From positions 35,208,001 to 35,272,000 of the forward strand of contig CANTUV010000008.1 in the NCBI GenBank assembly GCA_947685225.1: a stretch of DNA of 64,000 bases. Direction: 5' to 3'. This DNA is from Garcia nutans (Eukaryota; Streptophyta; Magnoliopsida; Malpighiales; Euphorbiaceae). The notes beneath the pieces were generated by a model, which saw only the letters and a program-made list of their open reading frames with translations, was not told the DNA's origin and searched no databases. The first letter of the stretch is position 1. Every line of letters begins with the position of its first letter. Made by a program: the position numbers and the translations under genes. Of this stretch, positions 9,949 to 21,668 are shown piece after piece.

Positions 9949-10155
9949 CTAGTCAGGATACCCATGTAACTTGAAACAAGTATCCCTGACATGGCTAGAT
10001 CTGTTATAATAAAAGGAATGTTTGTCTTCATACTGCAAACTCTCTCTGACGCAAACTCCTAGTATATGGACTAGAAACCCACTGGCCTTTACATTTGAAA
10101 GTGACTCCTTGGAAAGCCAAATCAAATCCTGACTAAGTCCTTGACCCAATTCCAA
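9949..10155 (-). pseudogene. copia gag C-terminal zinc-knuckle region, degenerate
   Basis: Contains FYYNRSSHVRDTCFKLHGYPD; in the family this is a CCHC knuckle followed by KLHGYPDW. The first cysteines have changed, so the knuckle is not intact. Confidence 0.7.
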
Positions 10156-10157
10156 CT

Positions 10158-10948
10158 TGTGGAAGAGAACCTTGAAATTAACCTATCACAAAGTAATTAA
10201 CTTTGATAATAGCAAACCTTGATTCAAGAAAGAACCAAGAAACAAGAGAAAAAATCTCTTCCAAGAATAAAAGTTCTTAATTTTTTTAATTCAATCAACC
10301 GTGCTCATACAATATAAAATAAGAGGTATTTATAGCCTCTAATAATTAACCCTAAACCTAATTACAAAAGGATAAAAAAATCTTAATAAATTATTCAAAT
10401 CCTAACTAAATAAGGAAACAAAATTAAACTAAAATTTTTGTAGACATTTGAAAGCCAATTTACGATATGATAAAGTATAAATATGGGCTTTGTATCTTCA
10501 TAATAATTGTATCTCTGGAAGGTAGTTAAATTTTTGCCTTTGAATCACTCAATTTGGACTTCAGAAACTCGATTTATGGCCATTTGAAGTAAACTGGTTC
10601 GGACATAAAACCTGTTGCAATCTGGATTTCAATTTAGTTTCTAGGTCTGGCTTCAAACAACTGTTTGCAGGCCCAAACAAACTTGGATTTATTCAAACAA
10701 GACCATTCTAGAAATCCTGGGAAGTCCTCTAAAAACTTCTTGAAGATCACATCTTTATACTAGAACTCTAAAGTTGTTGAAATCTCTATCAAAACTCCAA
10801 AGTCAAATCTACCCAAATCTGAAAATTACAAAATATGTTTCTTTTTATGATCTTTCACCTCTAAGGCTTCAATAATTAACATTCCAGCCCTTGAATTCAG
10901 CCTCTTATTTAGTTTTGGGTCTTTAAAGTTTCTTTTCATAGGCTTACA
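10158..10948 (-). mobile_element. possible solo-LTR-like insertion within copia gag
   Basis: Roughly 790 bp of non-coding sequence separates two gag parts. On the minus strand it has TG...CA ends, a TATA box (GGCTATAAATACC at about 10331-10343) and a leader-like tail, which looks like an LTR. No matching target duplication was found (CAACT versus TGTCC), so the borders are tentative. Confidence 0.4.
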
Positions 10949-10962
10949 TGTCCATGCTTGCA

Positions 10963-11744
10963 TCATTCTTCTTTCCTATAACCTGTCTTCATATTTCTAA
11001 CATTCTTTTGTGCATTATCCAACAAAGCAGTAGTAACATCATCTCCTTCAAGAAAACTAATAGAGATTAATCTTTGTTTCTCAACATTCAGAACCAATGA
11101 ATAAACTTTATCCAAGCTAGAAAGTGGTTCGATCATTAAGATTTGGTTCTTAATAGTATTAAAAGTGTCATTTAGTCCTATAAGAAATTGCATAACCCTT
11201 GCATTCTCATTTATCTTTGCAACTTGATCAGATATTTTGCAAGTGCAAGTGCACTTTCCACAAGAACACTGAGGAACTAGCACAATACTACCAAGTTCAT
11301 CCCATAGTTTGCACAACTTGATGAAATACATGGATAAAAAATCATTGCCTTGAGTTACTAAAGCAATTTCTCTCATGATCTGAAACTCTTATGGTCCACT
11401 AGCATCATCGAAGTGATTCTCCAATTTCTCCCATAGCTCCTTTACTGATCACACATAGAGAAAGGCATCATGCGATTCTTTTGTCAAAGAATTCAAGATC
11501 TAGGAAACAACCATTGCATCATTCCCATACCAGGTATAATACCATGCAGAATTCTCATCTGGTTCCTTAATTCTTCCATCTATATAACCTAATTTTGTTT
11601 AGTCACCAATGTGATTCTCATGGATTCACTCTAGGATCTATAATTGTTTACATGAAAAGGACTTGACACCAAGGCCAAATTTTGATTATCCCTACTTTGT
11701 ACCACCGCCACTTCCTTCGATGTTGTTCTCATCTTAATAGCCAT
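10963..11744 (-). pseudogene. copia gag, N-terminal and middle part
   Basis: Likely ATG at 11744-11742 (MAIKMRTTSKEVAVV...). The first stretch ends at a stop near 11631; the frame resumes at 11376-10963 with DFLSMYFIKLCKLWDEL, ARVMQFLIGLNDTFNTIKNQIL and MIEPLSSLDKVYSLVLNVEKQR, typical of copia gag (UBN2-like). Confidence 0.8.
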
Positions 11745-11934
11745 TTTTTTTCGAATCAAAAAATCAAAGGTAGAAGAAAAGTAGAAAGTCAAAGTAATTA
11801 AAAAGAAAATCGAGGAGAACAAAGTAGATCAGAGATGAAAGATGATCAAGTAGTAAACCTAATCTTTAATAGGAAGAATAGGCTCAATGAAGAAGTAATA
11901 GAAGACAAGAAGCAAATTTCCCAAAAGATTGTAT

Positions 11935-11950
11935 GACTGCTCTAATACCA
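11935..11950 (-). promoter_or_regulatory. copia primer-binding site
   Basis: Minus strand TGGTATTAGAGCAGTC directly after the 5' LTR; one base off the standard TGGTATCAGAGC that pairs with initiator tRNA-Met. Confidence 0.8.
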
Positions 11951-12130
11951 TGATCAAGAATAGAGTTATGAAGAAATGAATCTTATCATCATTTCATTAA
12001 AGCATAAAACTATTTATATACATGCTACAGATGCCAGCTAAGTAAAACAACTATAACAACTTGTAACTAACTATCAAAACAATTCTACCTAATCAGTCAC
12101 ATAAATTACACACATGCTAATCATACATCA
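11951..12130 (-). mobile_element. copia 5' LTR
   Basis: 180 bp, same ends as the 6300-6476 LTR with about 20 differences by eye. Followed by TSD AAATC. Confidence 0.85.
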
Positions 12131-12673
12131 AAATCATTAATAAAATTATTAACTAATTAAGCACTCATAAAATATTTTATCTTCGATTAACAATAAACTT
12201 CCATAGCAATCTCTATACTAATAGTCCTTGATTTATCTCTTGTTTATAGAGAACAAAACTATTTTACCTTACAAAGCTTGTTTGTGAAAGTTTGAAGCTT
12301 TCAGAAATTTATATACAAAGTAAAAGTCATTTTTCACTCGAAATTTGAAATAAAGTCTTAAAAGCTCTATCTTAACTCAAAACTTACGACATTTCAATTG
12401 TAAGATACAATTTTTAGACAGTAAGATACAATTTTAGAACTATATTTTGTTTTTTGTTAGATATCACCTTAAATACACTTTTACTTGTCAAATTCATTGT
12501 ATCCTACAATACTATGGCCAGATCATCAATAATTTTCATACTAATAAATAAGTTTAAGATTTCTTCTATCACTGCCTAAAAAAAATAGACAAGAAACAAA
12601 TTTCTATCAAATTTTTTATCTTTCATAATTATGAAAATATCTCAGTTAACTATCATCACTTCACTTCACTTCA
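12131..12673. other. AT-rich intergenic sequence
   Basis: No gene or element recognised. A short CACTT repeat lies near 12657-12673. Confidence 0.4.
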
Positions 12674-13538
12674 CACTATAAGAAATATACGATTTTCTGA
12701 CCAAAATTATTGACGAAAAAATTTTCTCACTAAATAACAATGAAATACCAAAAGATTTAAATATGAAAAAAGAAATTACCGAAAAATTCATAAATAGATT
12801 CTGGTAGGGGCGAGCCAAAGATTTAAGAGAAGATGGGCAAAATTTATTTGATAATATAGCAAAATATAATACTTTTGATAATTAGTTTAATTTCGTCCTT
12901 GGCTTTGATAATTTTATCTTTGGTAAAATTTAAATGAATATATATTCAAAAATTAATATTTTTGATAATCATGACTTATAAATTTTCTAATGATACACCT
13001 AAAAATAAAATAAAGAAAAGAGGCATTAAATTTAATCATGGATATCTTAAAAAATAGTTGAAGCAAAACTCACAGCAAATATTAAAAGTAGAAATAATAA
13101 AATAAAAATAAAAATAAAAATAATTAAATAAATTTTAAAAAAATTAAAATTCAAACTGTACATTCTGTCTCAAAATTTCTTTTATTTTTTATTTATTGTG
13201 TTTTCATATTTAGTTGAAAACTTTGTCTCTTTCCCTAATTTTTATTTTCTTCCCTCTTTAAAGTTATTTAAAGGATATGGGACAATTTAAAATGATTAAG
13301 GGGGCAAAAAAATATCTAAAAATTTAATATATATATATATATATAATATAAGATTCTTTTTTTTTCAAAGAAGAAGAGGGGTAATTAATATGTAGCTTCA
13401 CCCTTGGTTTCTGGACAAAATGTGTATTGACCAGAATGTTTCGTCAATAAATAGGGTGCAAGAATATGATACCAATAATTGGCGACCATATTTTCCAACA
13501 ACTAAGTAGAATGGCTAATAAATATGAGGTCTATGTTC
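12674..13538. mobile_element. possible CACTA-type non-autonomous remnant
   Basis: Starts CACTATAAGAAAT and carries TTCTGACCAAAATTATTGACGAAA. An inverted relative (TGACCAGAATGTTTCGTCAATAA) lies at about 13437-13459, on the far side of the nested hAT element. The right terminus is missing, cut by the LTR element starting at 13539. No 3-bp duplication can be shown. Confidence 0.35.
12805..13406. mobile_element. hAT-type non-autonomous element, TSD GATTCTGG / GTTTCTGG
   Basis: Ends TAGGGGCGAGCC and, inward from the right, CAAGGGTGAAGC, flanked by an 8-bp duplication with one mismatch (12797-12804, 13407-13414). The 602-bp interior is AT-rich with no transposase frame. The ends resemble the 3813-3991 MITE. 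Confidence 0.6.
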
Positions 13539-14050
13539 TGAAGTTGCTGAGTTTTTTTTCTAAAAATCAAAAGAAAATCACCAAAAAAAATGGCCGTGGA
13601 GTATAGTGTTAGTAAAGCAAGTTAGTTTCATGTATTTGTAAGTTAACTAGTTAAATTAGCCTACTATCATTAGCTTAAAATTTCTATATGTGTGTGTGTA
13701 AGAAATGAACATACTTATGAGGAAGAAAAAAAAAACACAAAAAGCGTGTTTGTGCTTCTGAAAGGAAGAGACACATAGAGAAGTGAGGAAACAGAGAGAG
13801 TTTGAGAAGAGCTCAAATTTGTATACAAAATGAAGAAAAAGAAATTGAAAAACTTTTGTGTTTTTTTTTTCTTTATTCACATTTTCTGTTTGAATAATTT
13901 ATTTTTCCTTCTTCTCTTTTATGATCTATTTTCCTTTCTCTCGATGAGGTCAATGAGTGTTCTTGGTTTGGTTATGAAATGAATGTTATTTCTTGAGGAA
14001 TAAGTTTTATCTTTGAAGAATGTTTATGTCTAAGTCTCCTTCCACATGCC
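13539..14050 (+). mobile_element. 5' LTR of the non-coding element
   Basis: Begins TGAAGTTGCTG; the end is placed between CTTCCA (14044) and GCCA (14051), just before the PBS. Contains T-rich and A-rich tracts only. Confidence 0.55.
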
Positions 14051-14055
14051 AATAA

Positions 14056-14067
14056 TGGTATCAGAGC
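14056..14067 (+). promoter_or_regulatory. primer-binding site, with a second PBS-like copy downstream
   Basis: TGGTATCAGAGC, perfect tRNA-Met match. A related copy GATATCAGAGCC lies at about 14085-14096, with CCAATA preceding both, so the PBS region looks duplicated. Confidence 0.75.
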
Positions 14068-14234
14068 TTCCAAAGGCCAATAGCGATATCAGAGCCTTAA
14101 TTGTCTTAGAGAGCATGTGGTGAGAAGTGTGTTATGAAGTGACCATAGAGAAGTTAATGTGTATTGTGTTCTTTAAGTTTAACAATAGTTCTCGTATTGT
14201 CCTAGTCTCTTTTTTTTTATTCTTTATTTTTTGT

Positions 14235-14545
14235 CTTCTCTGAGAGGCTGTGGAGTGTGATCTCCTAATATTGTGGAGTGTTCTTTGTCTTCTTTGAGAG
14301 GCTTTGGAGGGTGCTCTTATGATGTTATGGAGTGTTCTCCATCTTCTTTGAGAGGTTGTGGAGTGTGTTCTCCTAATGTTATGGAGTGTTGCCCATAAGT
14401 TGAGGAGTATGTTTTTTCATGAGTTAAGGAGTGTGTTCTCCAAGGCTAAGGAGTGTGTTCTCCTTAAACCGAGGAGTGTGTTCTCCGAGAGGCTAAGGAA
14501 TGTGTTCTATGTGATGTTGAGGAGTGTTGTCCCTTAGGCCACCAA
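14235..14545. repeat. degenerate array of GGAGTGTGTTCTCC-type motifs
   Basis: About ten loosely spaced copies of (G)GGAGTGTgTTCTCC with variable spacers (GAGAGGCT, AAGGCTAAGG). Each motif has GGAG...CTCC arms able to pair. It fills much of the internal region of the non-coding LTR element. Confidence 0.6.
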
Positions 14546-15130
14546 GTGATGTGTGAATTGGTTCTTTTTGAAGTTTAGTAGTGTTCTTAGAAAAGTTGAA
14601 AAGCAAGCTTGCTAAAGCTGAGGAATGAGTTTCTTTGTTGAGAAATTAAATTCCACAATGCTTCTTTGTGTTTCCTTGAAGTCTCTTCATTGTGGAGTTG
14701 AGTTTCCTTATAGTTTTTTTTTCTCTTATTATTCTGCTGCTAGTTGTTATCTTTAAAAGACCAAGTGGACTGCTAGTGAGAACTTTGGTTGAAGATGAAA
14801 CTTTATCTCCTAAGATTGTCTTGATAAAAATATAAAAAAGGAGAAAATGTCTGAGAGAGTCCATGATGCTAGAATTGTTTTATGAGAGTTTGAATGTCTA
14901 AAACAATTCATGTTATGATATTGTTAGAGACTTTGGTTGTCCGAGAAATAAACCATGTTGATTGGAATATTGGAAGGGACTTTTTGGATATCCAAAAAAT
15001 AATTTTTGTTATTGAAATTATTATAAAGGCTATATTTCAACATGTTGTTCATGAGACATTTCTAGAAAGTACTAAATATTATTGGTTTAAAGCCCTCTAA
15101 TTCTCGCAAAAATCACATCAAGGAGAGTAT

Positions 15131-15275
15131 TGGAGTTGCTAAGATTGTTTACTTAAAATCAAAATGAAATCACAAAAGGAATGGTAGTGGAGTAGAGTGT
15201 TAGAAAAGTAAGTCAATTTATTCTATTTATGAGTTAACTTGCCAAATTAGCTTTGAATCATGCTTGTACTATCAT
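15131..15275 (+). mobile_element. 3' LTR fragment of the non-coding element
   Basis: Matches the start of the 13539 LTR over about 145 bp (for example GGAGTAGAGTGTTAGAAAAG, GAGTTAACTTGCCAAATTAGC), then is interrupted by TGTAACACCC. Confidence 0.65.
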
Positions 15276-17160
15276 TGTAACACCCTCATACCCTATATAT
15301 GTATAGTATATTAACCTCATATACGTAAAGTATATATATAAGATATAAGATTATTAAAGAAATTAGCTGTAGAAGCATTTTCATTTGATAATATAAAAAT
15401 ATAATATTATAAGTGTATAAACTATAATTGAATAAATGTAATTAAAATATAATTTGATTAATTTATGAAGAAAAATCTATGGAAAAAATTCACCAGATTT
15501 TTATCTGTAATTTTATAAAATTCCAAAATCAAACAAACTCAACCAGCATAAAAAAAAAACTCCCAATTCATGTTCTCCCAAATTTCACCAATTCTTCATT
15601 GGCTACTCAAATAATTAAACACACTTACATAATGTATAACATACAAAACATTTTCCAAAACATATTTAATATACATTTAATGCGTTAAATATATATAAAA
15701 ACCAAAATACTTTGTAACATAAACTATATATGTATGCAACACCAACTCAATTGGTCTCTTGGCATATAAAATATCCAAGTCTTAATCAAAATCTAGACCA
15801 CCTGATCTGTAGTCCTATCACCACGATACAATCAACCTCGCTAAGCCCGAAAATCTAGTGATACATACTTTGATAAAAAAATAATTATTTAAAATAAATA
15901 CATTTCTTCATCCCATAAAAATGCATTATGCCACTTTCAAAATATCATGATCATTTAGTGTCCATCAAACTCTCATGTTCAGCATACATACCACAAATAC
16001 ACACATTGGGCCTAAAAAATCTCTACACAACATCCAAGTTCCAAAATAATTGATTTGGTTTATCACAACATCAGTTTCATGACCCAGCTCTACTCATGTT
16101 TATCTTTAAGCTCAAACTCAAAATCCAGCTCTGCTCAGATCAAGACCTAACTTTACTCAGGTCTATCAATACATGCAACTCCAAAATCAACTTTCTGGAA
16201 CAAGTAACTGTGCAGAGATAACACACAATTGCACGTTACATTTTTCACATTCTTGTTTCATTTATCAATTCCTTATTCATTTTTCTTATTCAATACCATT
16301 CCTCATTCTCACCACATTATTTGGGTCTTTTCCACAATTTCCAAATTTTCAATCATATAAAAATTATTTCTAGCCATGTTCACAATGTGTCCTATTTCTA
16401 TATTTCCAATACACAATTCACAATTTTCTCAAATTGTACATAACATATACATTTGGGATAATATACAATGGCTTATCATAACTCATTCCATGCATTACAC
16501 TCACTTTTATTGATAACAATGCACATCACACATGCAAACCAAAATCAAATTAGCATAACACATTCTTAAAATCACAATGTGCTAGGCCAAACCAAATGAA
16601 ATCAATACATAAATTATCAAAATATGTACTAATCTCCCTTTACTCCAAAAATCCCATCCCACGCTTTACTTCCAACAATTCCTACATTTTGCCACTTGTA
16701 TCAACTTGGCCTACACTCACATAATTCATACAACAAGCAAAATTATTCAATTAAAATAATTTCCATACTTAATTTATACCAAACTACTACTAATTATACA
16801 ATTTCTATAAAATTTTCAATAAAAACCCTAATTTCCCTTTTACTACCTTTTTCAAACTTCAATCAACCATAGTCATTTCCATCATCCAATCTTAGAATCA
16901 ATACATATACATCAAAACAACATCAAAACAATTCATTATAACAATTATAAACATCAACATCAAAAACTTTAATTTCACAAACTTGTGCCATAAACCCTAG
17001 TTCCACCATAACCAACTCACTTTCAACAAATAACCTCTAAATCAACATATTCTCATCCTAATAACTTCATAATAATCCACTTTTGCAATTAAAACCAATT
17101 CTTTCACAAACCATATCACCCTATAATCCAAAACTTTTAAAAAAATTAAGCTTATAAGGA
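15276..17160 (-). mobile_element. truncated Tekay-type LTR, minus strand
   Basis: Starts TGTAACACCCTCATAC, the reverse complement of the LTR 3' end seen in elements B and C. It keeps relatives of the conserved hairpin block (CGCTAAGCCCGAAAATCTAG at about 15839-15858), the GGGCC(C) motif and the GACCCAGCTCTACTCA repeats. About 1.9 kb remains, and the expected GGATATTACA end is absent before the Athila coding region starts. Confidence 0.6.
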
Positions 17161-17179
17161 AGAAAACTTAATTTTAAAG

Positions 17180-17946
17180 GAAGGAGCTAAACCAGTAAGG
17201 GAAGCTCAGAGGAGGCCCAATCCAAATATGAGTGAAATAGTCAAGAAGGAGGTTCTTAAACTCCTTGATGAGGGGGTAATCTACCCCGATAGTGAATTGG
17301 TTAGCCCTATGCATGTGGTACCAAAGAAAGCAAGTTTAACTATGGTTCAAAATGAAAAAGGGGAGTTAGTACCAACACGAACACAAACTAGATGGCGAAT
17401 GTACATAGGCTATAGGAAGCTAAATAGTGCCACCAAGAAAAATCATTTTCCTTTACCATTTTTTGATCAAATGCTTGATAAATTATTTGGACATGCTTTT
17501 TACTATTTTCTTAATGGTCTTTCAGGTTACTATCAAGTTTCTATAGCATTGGAGGATCAACCCAAGATACTTTTAACTTGTCCTTTTAGAACATTTGCTT
17601 TTAGGAAGATTCCGTTTGGCCTTTATAATGCACCAGGTACCTTTAAAGATGTATGCTATCCATCTTTTCTGATATGTTGGATAAGTTCATAGAGGTGTTC
17701 ATGGATGATTTTTCTATTTTTGGCACTTTATTTGAGGATTGTTTACATAAATTGACTCTTGTGCTTGAAAGATATATTGAATGTAATTTAAGTTTGAGTT
17801 GGGAGAAGAGTCATTTTATGGTAGATAGTGGTATAGTTTTGGGATACATTGTATCTCAAAAAGGAATTGAGGTGGATAAAGCTAAGGTTGATTTGATTGC
17901 TAATTTACCACCTCTCACAATTGTTAAGGGAATTAGAGTTTTTTAG
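17180..17946 (+). pseudogene. Athila reverse transcriptase remnant
   Basis: AQRRPNPNMSEIVKKEVLKLLD, then YRKLNSATKKNHFPLPF, FLNGLSGYYQ and IPFGLYNAPGTF. After a frameshift near 17653-17690 come KFIEVFMDDFSIFG and VLGYIVSQKGIEVDKAKVD. The first catalytic Asp (family FLDGYSGY) is Asn here, so it could not work even without the shift. Confidence 0.9.
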
Positions 17947-17954
17947 GACATGCT

Positions 17955-18640
17955 ATGTTTTACAGGAGGTTTATAAAAGATTTTTCAAAAATTTCACAGC
18001 CTTTGTGTAATTTGCTTGGAAAAGATGTTCCATTTATTTTTTATGATAAATGTTTGGAAGCATTTAACATTTTTTTAAAAAAAATAAATTATGCCCCTGC
18101 GATTGTTGCTCCTAATTGGGATTTACCTTTTGAGATTATATGTGACGCTTCGAACTATGCTATTGGGGCTGTGTTGGGCCAAAGTGTAAATAAAAATTTT
18201 GTATAATTTATTATGCTAGTTTGTCTTTTAAATGATGCACAAGTAAATTACACAACCACTGAGAGAGAAATGTTGGCTGTGGTGATTGCACTTGATAAGT
18301 TATATCTTATTTGATAGGATTTAAAGTCACTGTATTTTCAGACCATACGACCTTGAAATATTTGTTGACCAAACAACAAGCTAAACCTAAGTTAATTAGG
18401 TGGGTTCTTATACTGCAAGAATTTGATGTAGAAATCAAGGATAGGAAAGGTAGTGAAAATATAGTGGCTAGCCATCTTCCTAGGCTACCCTTTAATAATG
18501 ATGATGCACAAATAACCCTTGAGAATACTTTTGAAAAATTTCCTGATGAGCACTTGTTTGCCATAACACAAGCACCATGGTATGTGTATATTGCTAATTA
18601 TCTTTCTTGTGTTGTTTTGAGAAAGGACTTGAATTTCTAG
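17955..18640 (+). pseudogene. Athila RT thumb and RNase H remnant
   Basis: FYRRFIKDFSKISQPLCNLL and CDASNYAIGAVLGQ (first piece), then VFSDHTTLKYLLTKQQAKPKLIRW and LQEFDVEIKDRKGSEN (18311-18640). Stops lie between them around 18207-18310. Confidence 0.88.
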
Positions 18641-19560
18641 GCAAAGAAGAGGTTTCTACATTCTTGTAAGTATTATTTTTGTGTTGAGCCATATTTGTTT
18701 AGAATCTGTAGGGATGAGATCATCAGACGATGTGTGCTAGAGGAGGAACAATTGCAAGCAATGCAATTTTGCCGCAACATGTTTTGTGGAGGGCATTTTA
18801 GAGGTAAGAAATCACCGAGAAGATTCTTCAAAGTGGTTTATATTGGCCTACTCTTTTTAAGGATGCTTATAATTATTGTATAAGATGTGATAGGTGCCAA
18901 CAAGTAGGAAGTATAAGTAAGAGAAATGGAATGCCTCTCTCTACTTTTATTATGGTTGAAAATTTTAATGTATAAGGGATTGATTTCATAGGGCCATTTT
19001 CCAAATCTTTCAGTTTTGAGTATATCCTTCTTGCTGTAGATTACATTTTCAAGTGGGTAGAGGCTATTCCACTAGGACCAATGATGTTAATGTTGTTTTG
19101 AAATTTTTGAAGGAGTACATTTTGAGCAGGCTTGGAATCCCCAAGGAAATAGTCAGTGATGGAGAAGCCATTTTTGAAGCAAGTGGTTCGAAAAGCTGAT
19201 AACCAAGATGGGTATTTGACACAAAGTGGAAACTCCATATCATCCTCAAACATCTGGTCAAGCTGAGATTTCCAACAAGCAAGTTAAAGGAATTCTAGAA
19301 AAGGCAGTGAGCACAACAAGGAAGGATTGGGAAGTCCATCTTCCATAAGCACTTTAGGCTTATCATATAGCTTTCAAAACACCTTTAGGAATGAGCCCAT
19401 ACAGATTGGTTTTTGGCAAGGCATGCCACTTACAAGTGGAATTGGAGCACAAAGCCTATTGGGCGATCAAGGCTACAACTATGGACCTAAATGAGGCAAA
19501 GGATCAGAGGATTTTGCAATTTCTAAGCTAGATGAGCTTATAAATGAAGCCTGTGAGAGC
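18641..19560 (+). pseudogene. Athila integrase remnant
   Basis: A zinc-binding relic (CRNMFCGGHFRGKKS), IDFIGPFSKS, SSGW/KWVEA-like sequence, PQTSGQAEISNKQVKGIL and LGMSPYRLVFGKACHL. The motifs are spread over several frames with many stops. Confidence 0.8.
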
Positions 19561-19774
19561 TCAAAGATCTACACGAAAAAGACTAAAGTAATGAATGAAA
19601 AAAAAGATCCTTAGGAAAACCCTAAAACTCCATTTTCCCTCTCCCCCCCACCGGTCCTAACAAGGCCAAGACACCACCCATCCCCAAAAACTCAAAATTT
19701 TCATCAAATTTCATGGTTTTTCTTTAACAAAATACCATTAAATCTTCTTTCATTCCATTTCTAGTGAGATCAAG

Positions 19775-20870
19775 ATGCCAAAAACCAAGCAAGCTTCACA
19801 TCCTAGGAGGAGGCAACCACCAGCATCTTCTTTATCATCTTTAAGGAGATTGGCCATTCAAGCAAGAGCATTTTACGTTCAAGGTATATGAGTGATGAAT
19901 CCTCGAATGCTTTGAACATTAGGGAGAATTTTGAATTGTATGTGAAGAACTTGCATTGGGAGAAATTTATCACTCTTAAACCATTACAATTTCAAGAGTT
20001 AACCCTTAAGTTTTTTTCCTCCATTAAAGTAGAAATAAATGACTCTAGGCTTTGCGCTAGGCTAGGGTTTAAATTGAATGGGAAACAACACATGATCACT
20101 ATTGATCAATTGAATTAAATCTTTGGTTTCTCTTAAGAGGGGTGTAGAAATATTCCTAATGATTTCAAGTAACAATTTGCATGGGGTGAATTCAGGTCAG
20201 GCAGGGCATATGTGGCTAAATCAATCAAAGCAACTTAATTGACAAACCTCGCATTAAGATACTTGGATAGGTTTATGGCTTGTAGTTTCTTTGCAAGAAA
20301 GGAAAGTCCATGGGTAGTTGAACTTAACGAGCTATTTTTCTTGGATTATACCATCAATGCTGTACCTGTGAGCAGTTGTTATTGGTTGGCCAAAATTTTG
20401 GATAATGTGTCCCATAAAAGAAAAGGTGCAATTTGTATCAGTGGATTGGTTACCACCCTTGCCATTTCTCTTGATAGAGATTTTGACCCTAATAGCTATA
20501 ACATGCAAAAAATATCTAGAAGTGATATGTTGGATCTTGCCACTTTGGAGAAAATGCATATGATAACTAAGAGTGGAGGGGCTTATGTGATGGCTTTTGG
20601 TGAACCAAGTACCCAAGGGGATAGACAAAAATGACCATGAGTTGCTGATGATTCTGATTTTAATTCGCTAGATTTAGATGAAGATGCCCTAGTTCTAGAT
20701 AATTTTGAGTTAATTAGCAAGATAGAAGGCCTAGAAGACAAAGTTGGTCAGAATCATGCTCAGGCACTTAATCAACTTGAACTCATCAATAACAATGTGG
20801 CTAGGATTCTCAGCCTTCACCCCACAGCAGCATCATCTTCACAACCTCCGTAGTAGTAGCCTCAACCTAT
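19775..20870 (+). pseudogene. ATHILA ORF-1-like region downstream of pol
   Basis: Frames 19888-20118 (NLHWEKFITLKPLQFQELTLK, LGFKLNGKQHMITI) and 20239-20634 (MTNLALRYLDRFMACSFFAR, KRKGAICISGLVTTLA) resemble the ATHILA ORF-1 / plant transposon protein family that follows pol in Athila. A stop and a shift separate them. The family's function is uncertain (env-like position). Confidence 0.7.
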
Positions 20871-21130
20871 CATTTGCAAGCTTTAATTATTGGTAGTTTT
20901 TGGATATTTTAATTTCAATTTTTAGTAAGTGGTACTTTATGATAACGTTTTAAGTTATTTTTGTGTGGAAAAATTAATGTTTATTTTTGGTAAGGTTGAA
21001 AGTGGCTCTTTGCCTCACATCGTGGAACAATAGAGAACTGGTTTTACCTAAACTTCTTTTCTTGTGATTTAAGCATATTCACATTGGGGACAATGTGAAT
21101 CTTTAAGTGTGGGGTGTAAAGTTTTACTTA

Positions 21131-21668
21131 TAACATACAGTTGTTTGCTTTTGTTGAGTTTCTTAGTAATAGATTACTTTTGAATGATTGAAAAGTTTAA
21201 TTGTTATAAGGTTGTTGATAGGTAACCTTTGGGTTTTTGAAGCACAAAATTGAGAATTGGATAAAATTGGTGCTTATTGTCAATTTGGATGAATATTCTG
21301 TGAATTACCTTTAAAATTATGAGAAAATTAAGCCTCTTAAGTTGGATACTAACTTCTTATTCTTTATGTGTGAGCATTCTTGATTGATGTATTGCTAGAA
21401 CTTGCTCTGACATGCATTTTGATATCATATAAAAATGTTCAATTAGGCATCAACATGATTAAGGCACTTAGGGATACCTATTTAGCTTCAAAGGCTAACC
21501 TTTTATATATATCTCTAGTGAGCCAATTTTTGAGCCAATTTTATTTTATCTATTTCTTTCATTGACACAGTAACTTTAGCCGTAAACCATTTCATTCCGA
21601 TTCTTTTCCTTTCATTAGGATCAAGAGCATTGGAAGAGCTTAGCGACTAAAGTTGTTGTGGAAAATGA
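21131..21668. other. non-coding tail, probably Athila 3' region
   Basis: No coding signal. It lies between the Athila 3' UTR-like motif and the next LTR start. No Athila LTR end could be placed. Confidence 0.35.

Larger units (their letters stand above)
6300..12130 (-). mobile_element. complete but decayed Ty1/copia retrotransposon, TSD AAATC
   Basis: LTRs of 177 and 180 bp bound a 5.8-kb element on the minus strand; AAATC flanks it on both sides (6295-6299, 12131-12135). The order on the minus strand is 5' LTR, tRNA-Met-type PBS, gag, protease, integrase, RT, RNase H, PPT, 3' LTR, i.e. copia order. The LTRs look about 88% alike, and every domain carries stops or shifts, so it is old and inactive. 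Short LTRs and total size suit Ale-like copia lineages, but the lineage was not tested. Confidence 0.9.
13539..15275 (+). mobile_element. non-coding LTR element (LARD/TRIM-like), 3' LTR truncated
   Basis: Direct repeats starting TGAAGTTGCTGAG (13539) and TGGAGTTGCTAAG (15131) are LTRs. A tRNA-Met PBS follows the first, and a purine tract (AAGGAGAG, ending about 15127) precedes the second. Only about 1.1 kb lies between, with no gag or pol motif, so it depends on another element. The 3' LTR breaks off where another LTR begins at 15276. Confidence 0.6.
17165..21130 (+). mobile_element. decayed Ty3/gypsy Athila-type element (internal part)
   Basis: Plus-strand remnants in Athila order: RT, RNase H, integrase, then an ATHILA ORF-1-like region and a CATTGGGGACAATGTG plus AAGTGTGGGG stretch near 21080-21120 that typifies Athila 3' UTRs. 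No LTR of its own was found; both ends are cut by other elements. Confidence 0.75.

Noticed and set aside
14894..15100. 68-codon frame inside the non-coding LTR element
   Set aside because: No gag or other motif; too short and AT-driven to support a gene.
15479..16373. Small plus-strand frames in the truncated LTR
   Set aside because: Inside LTR sequence, AT-rich, no motif.
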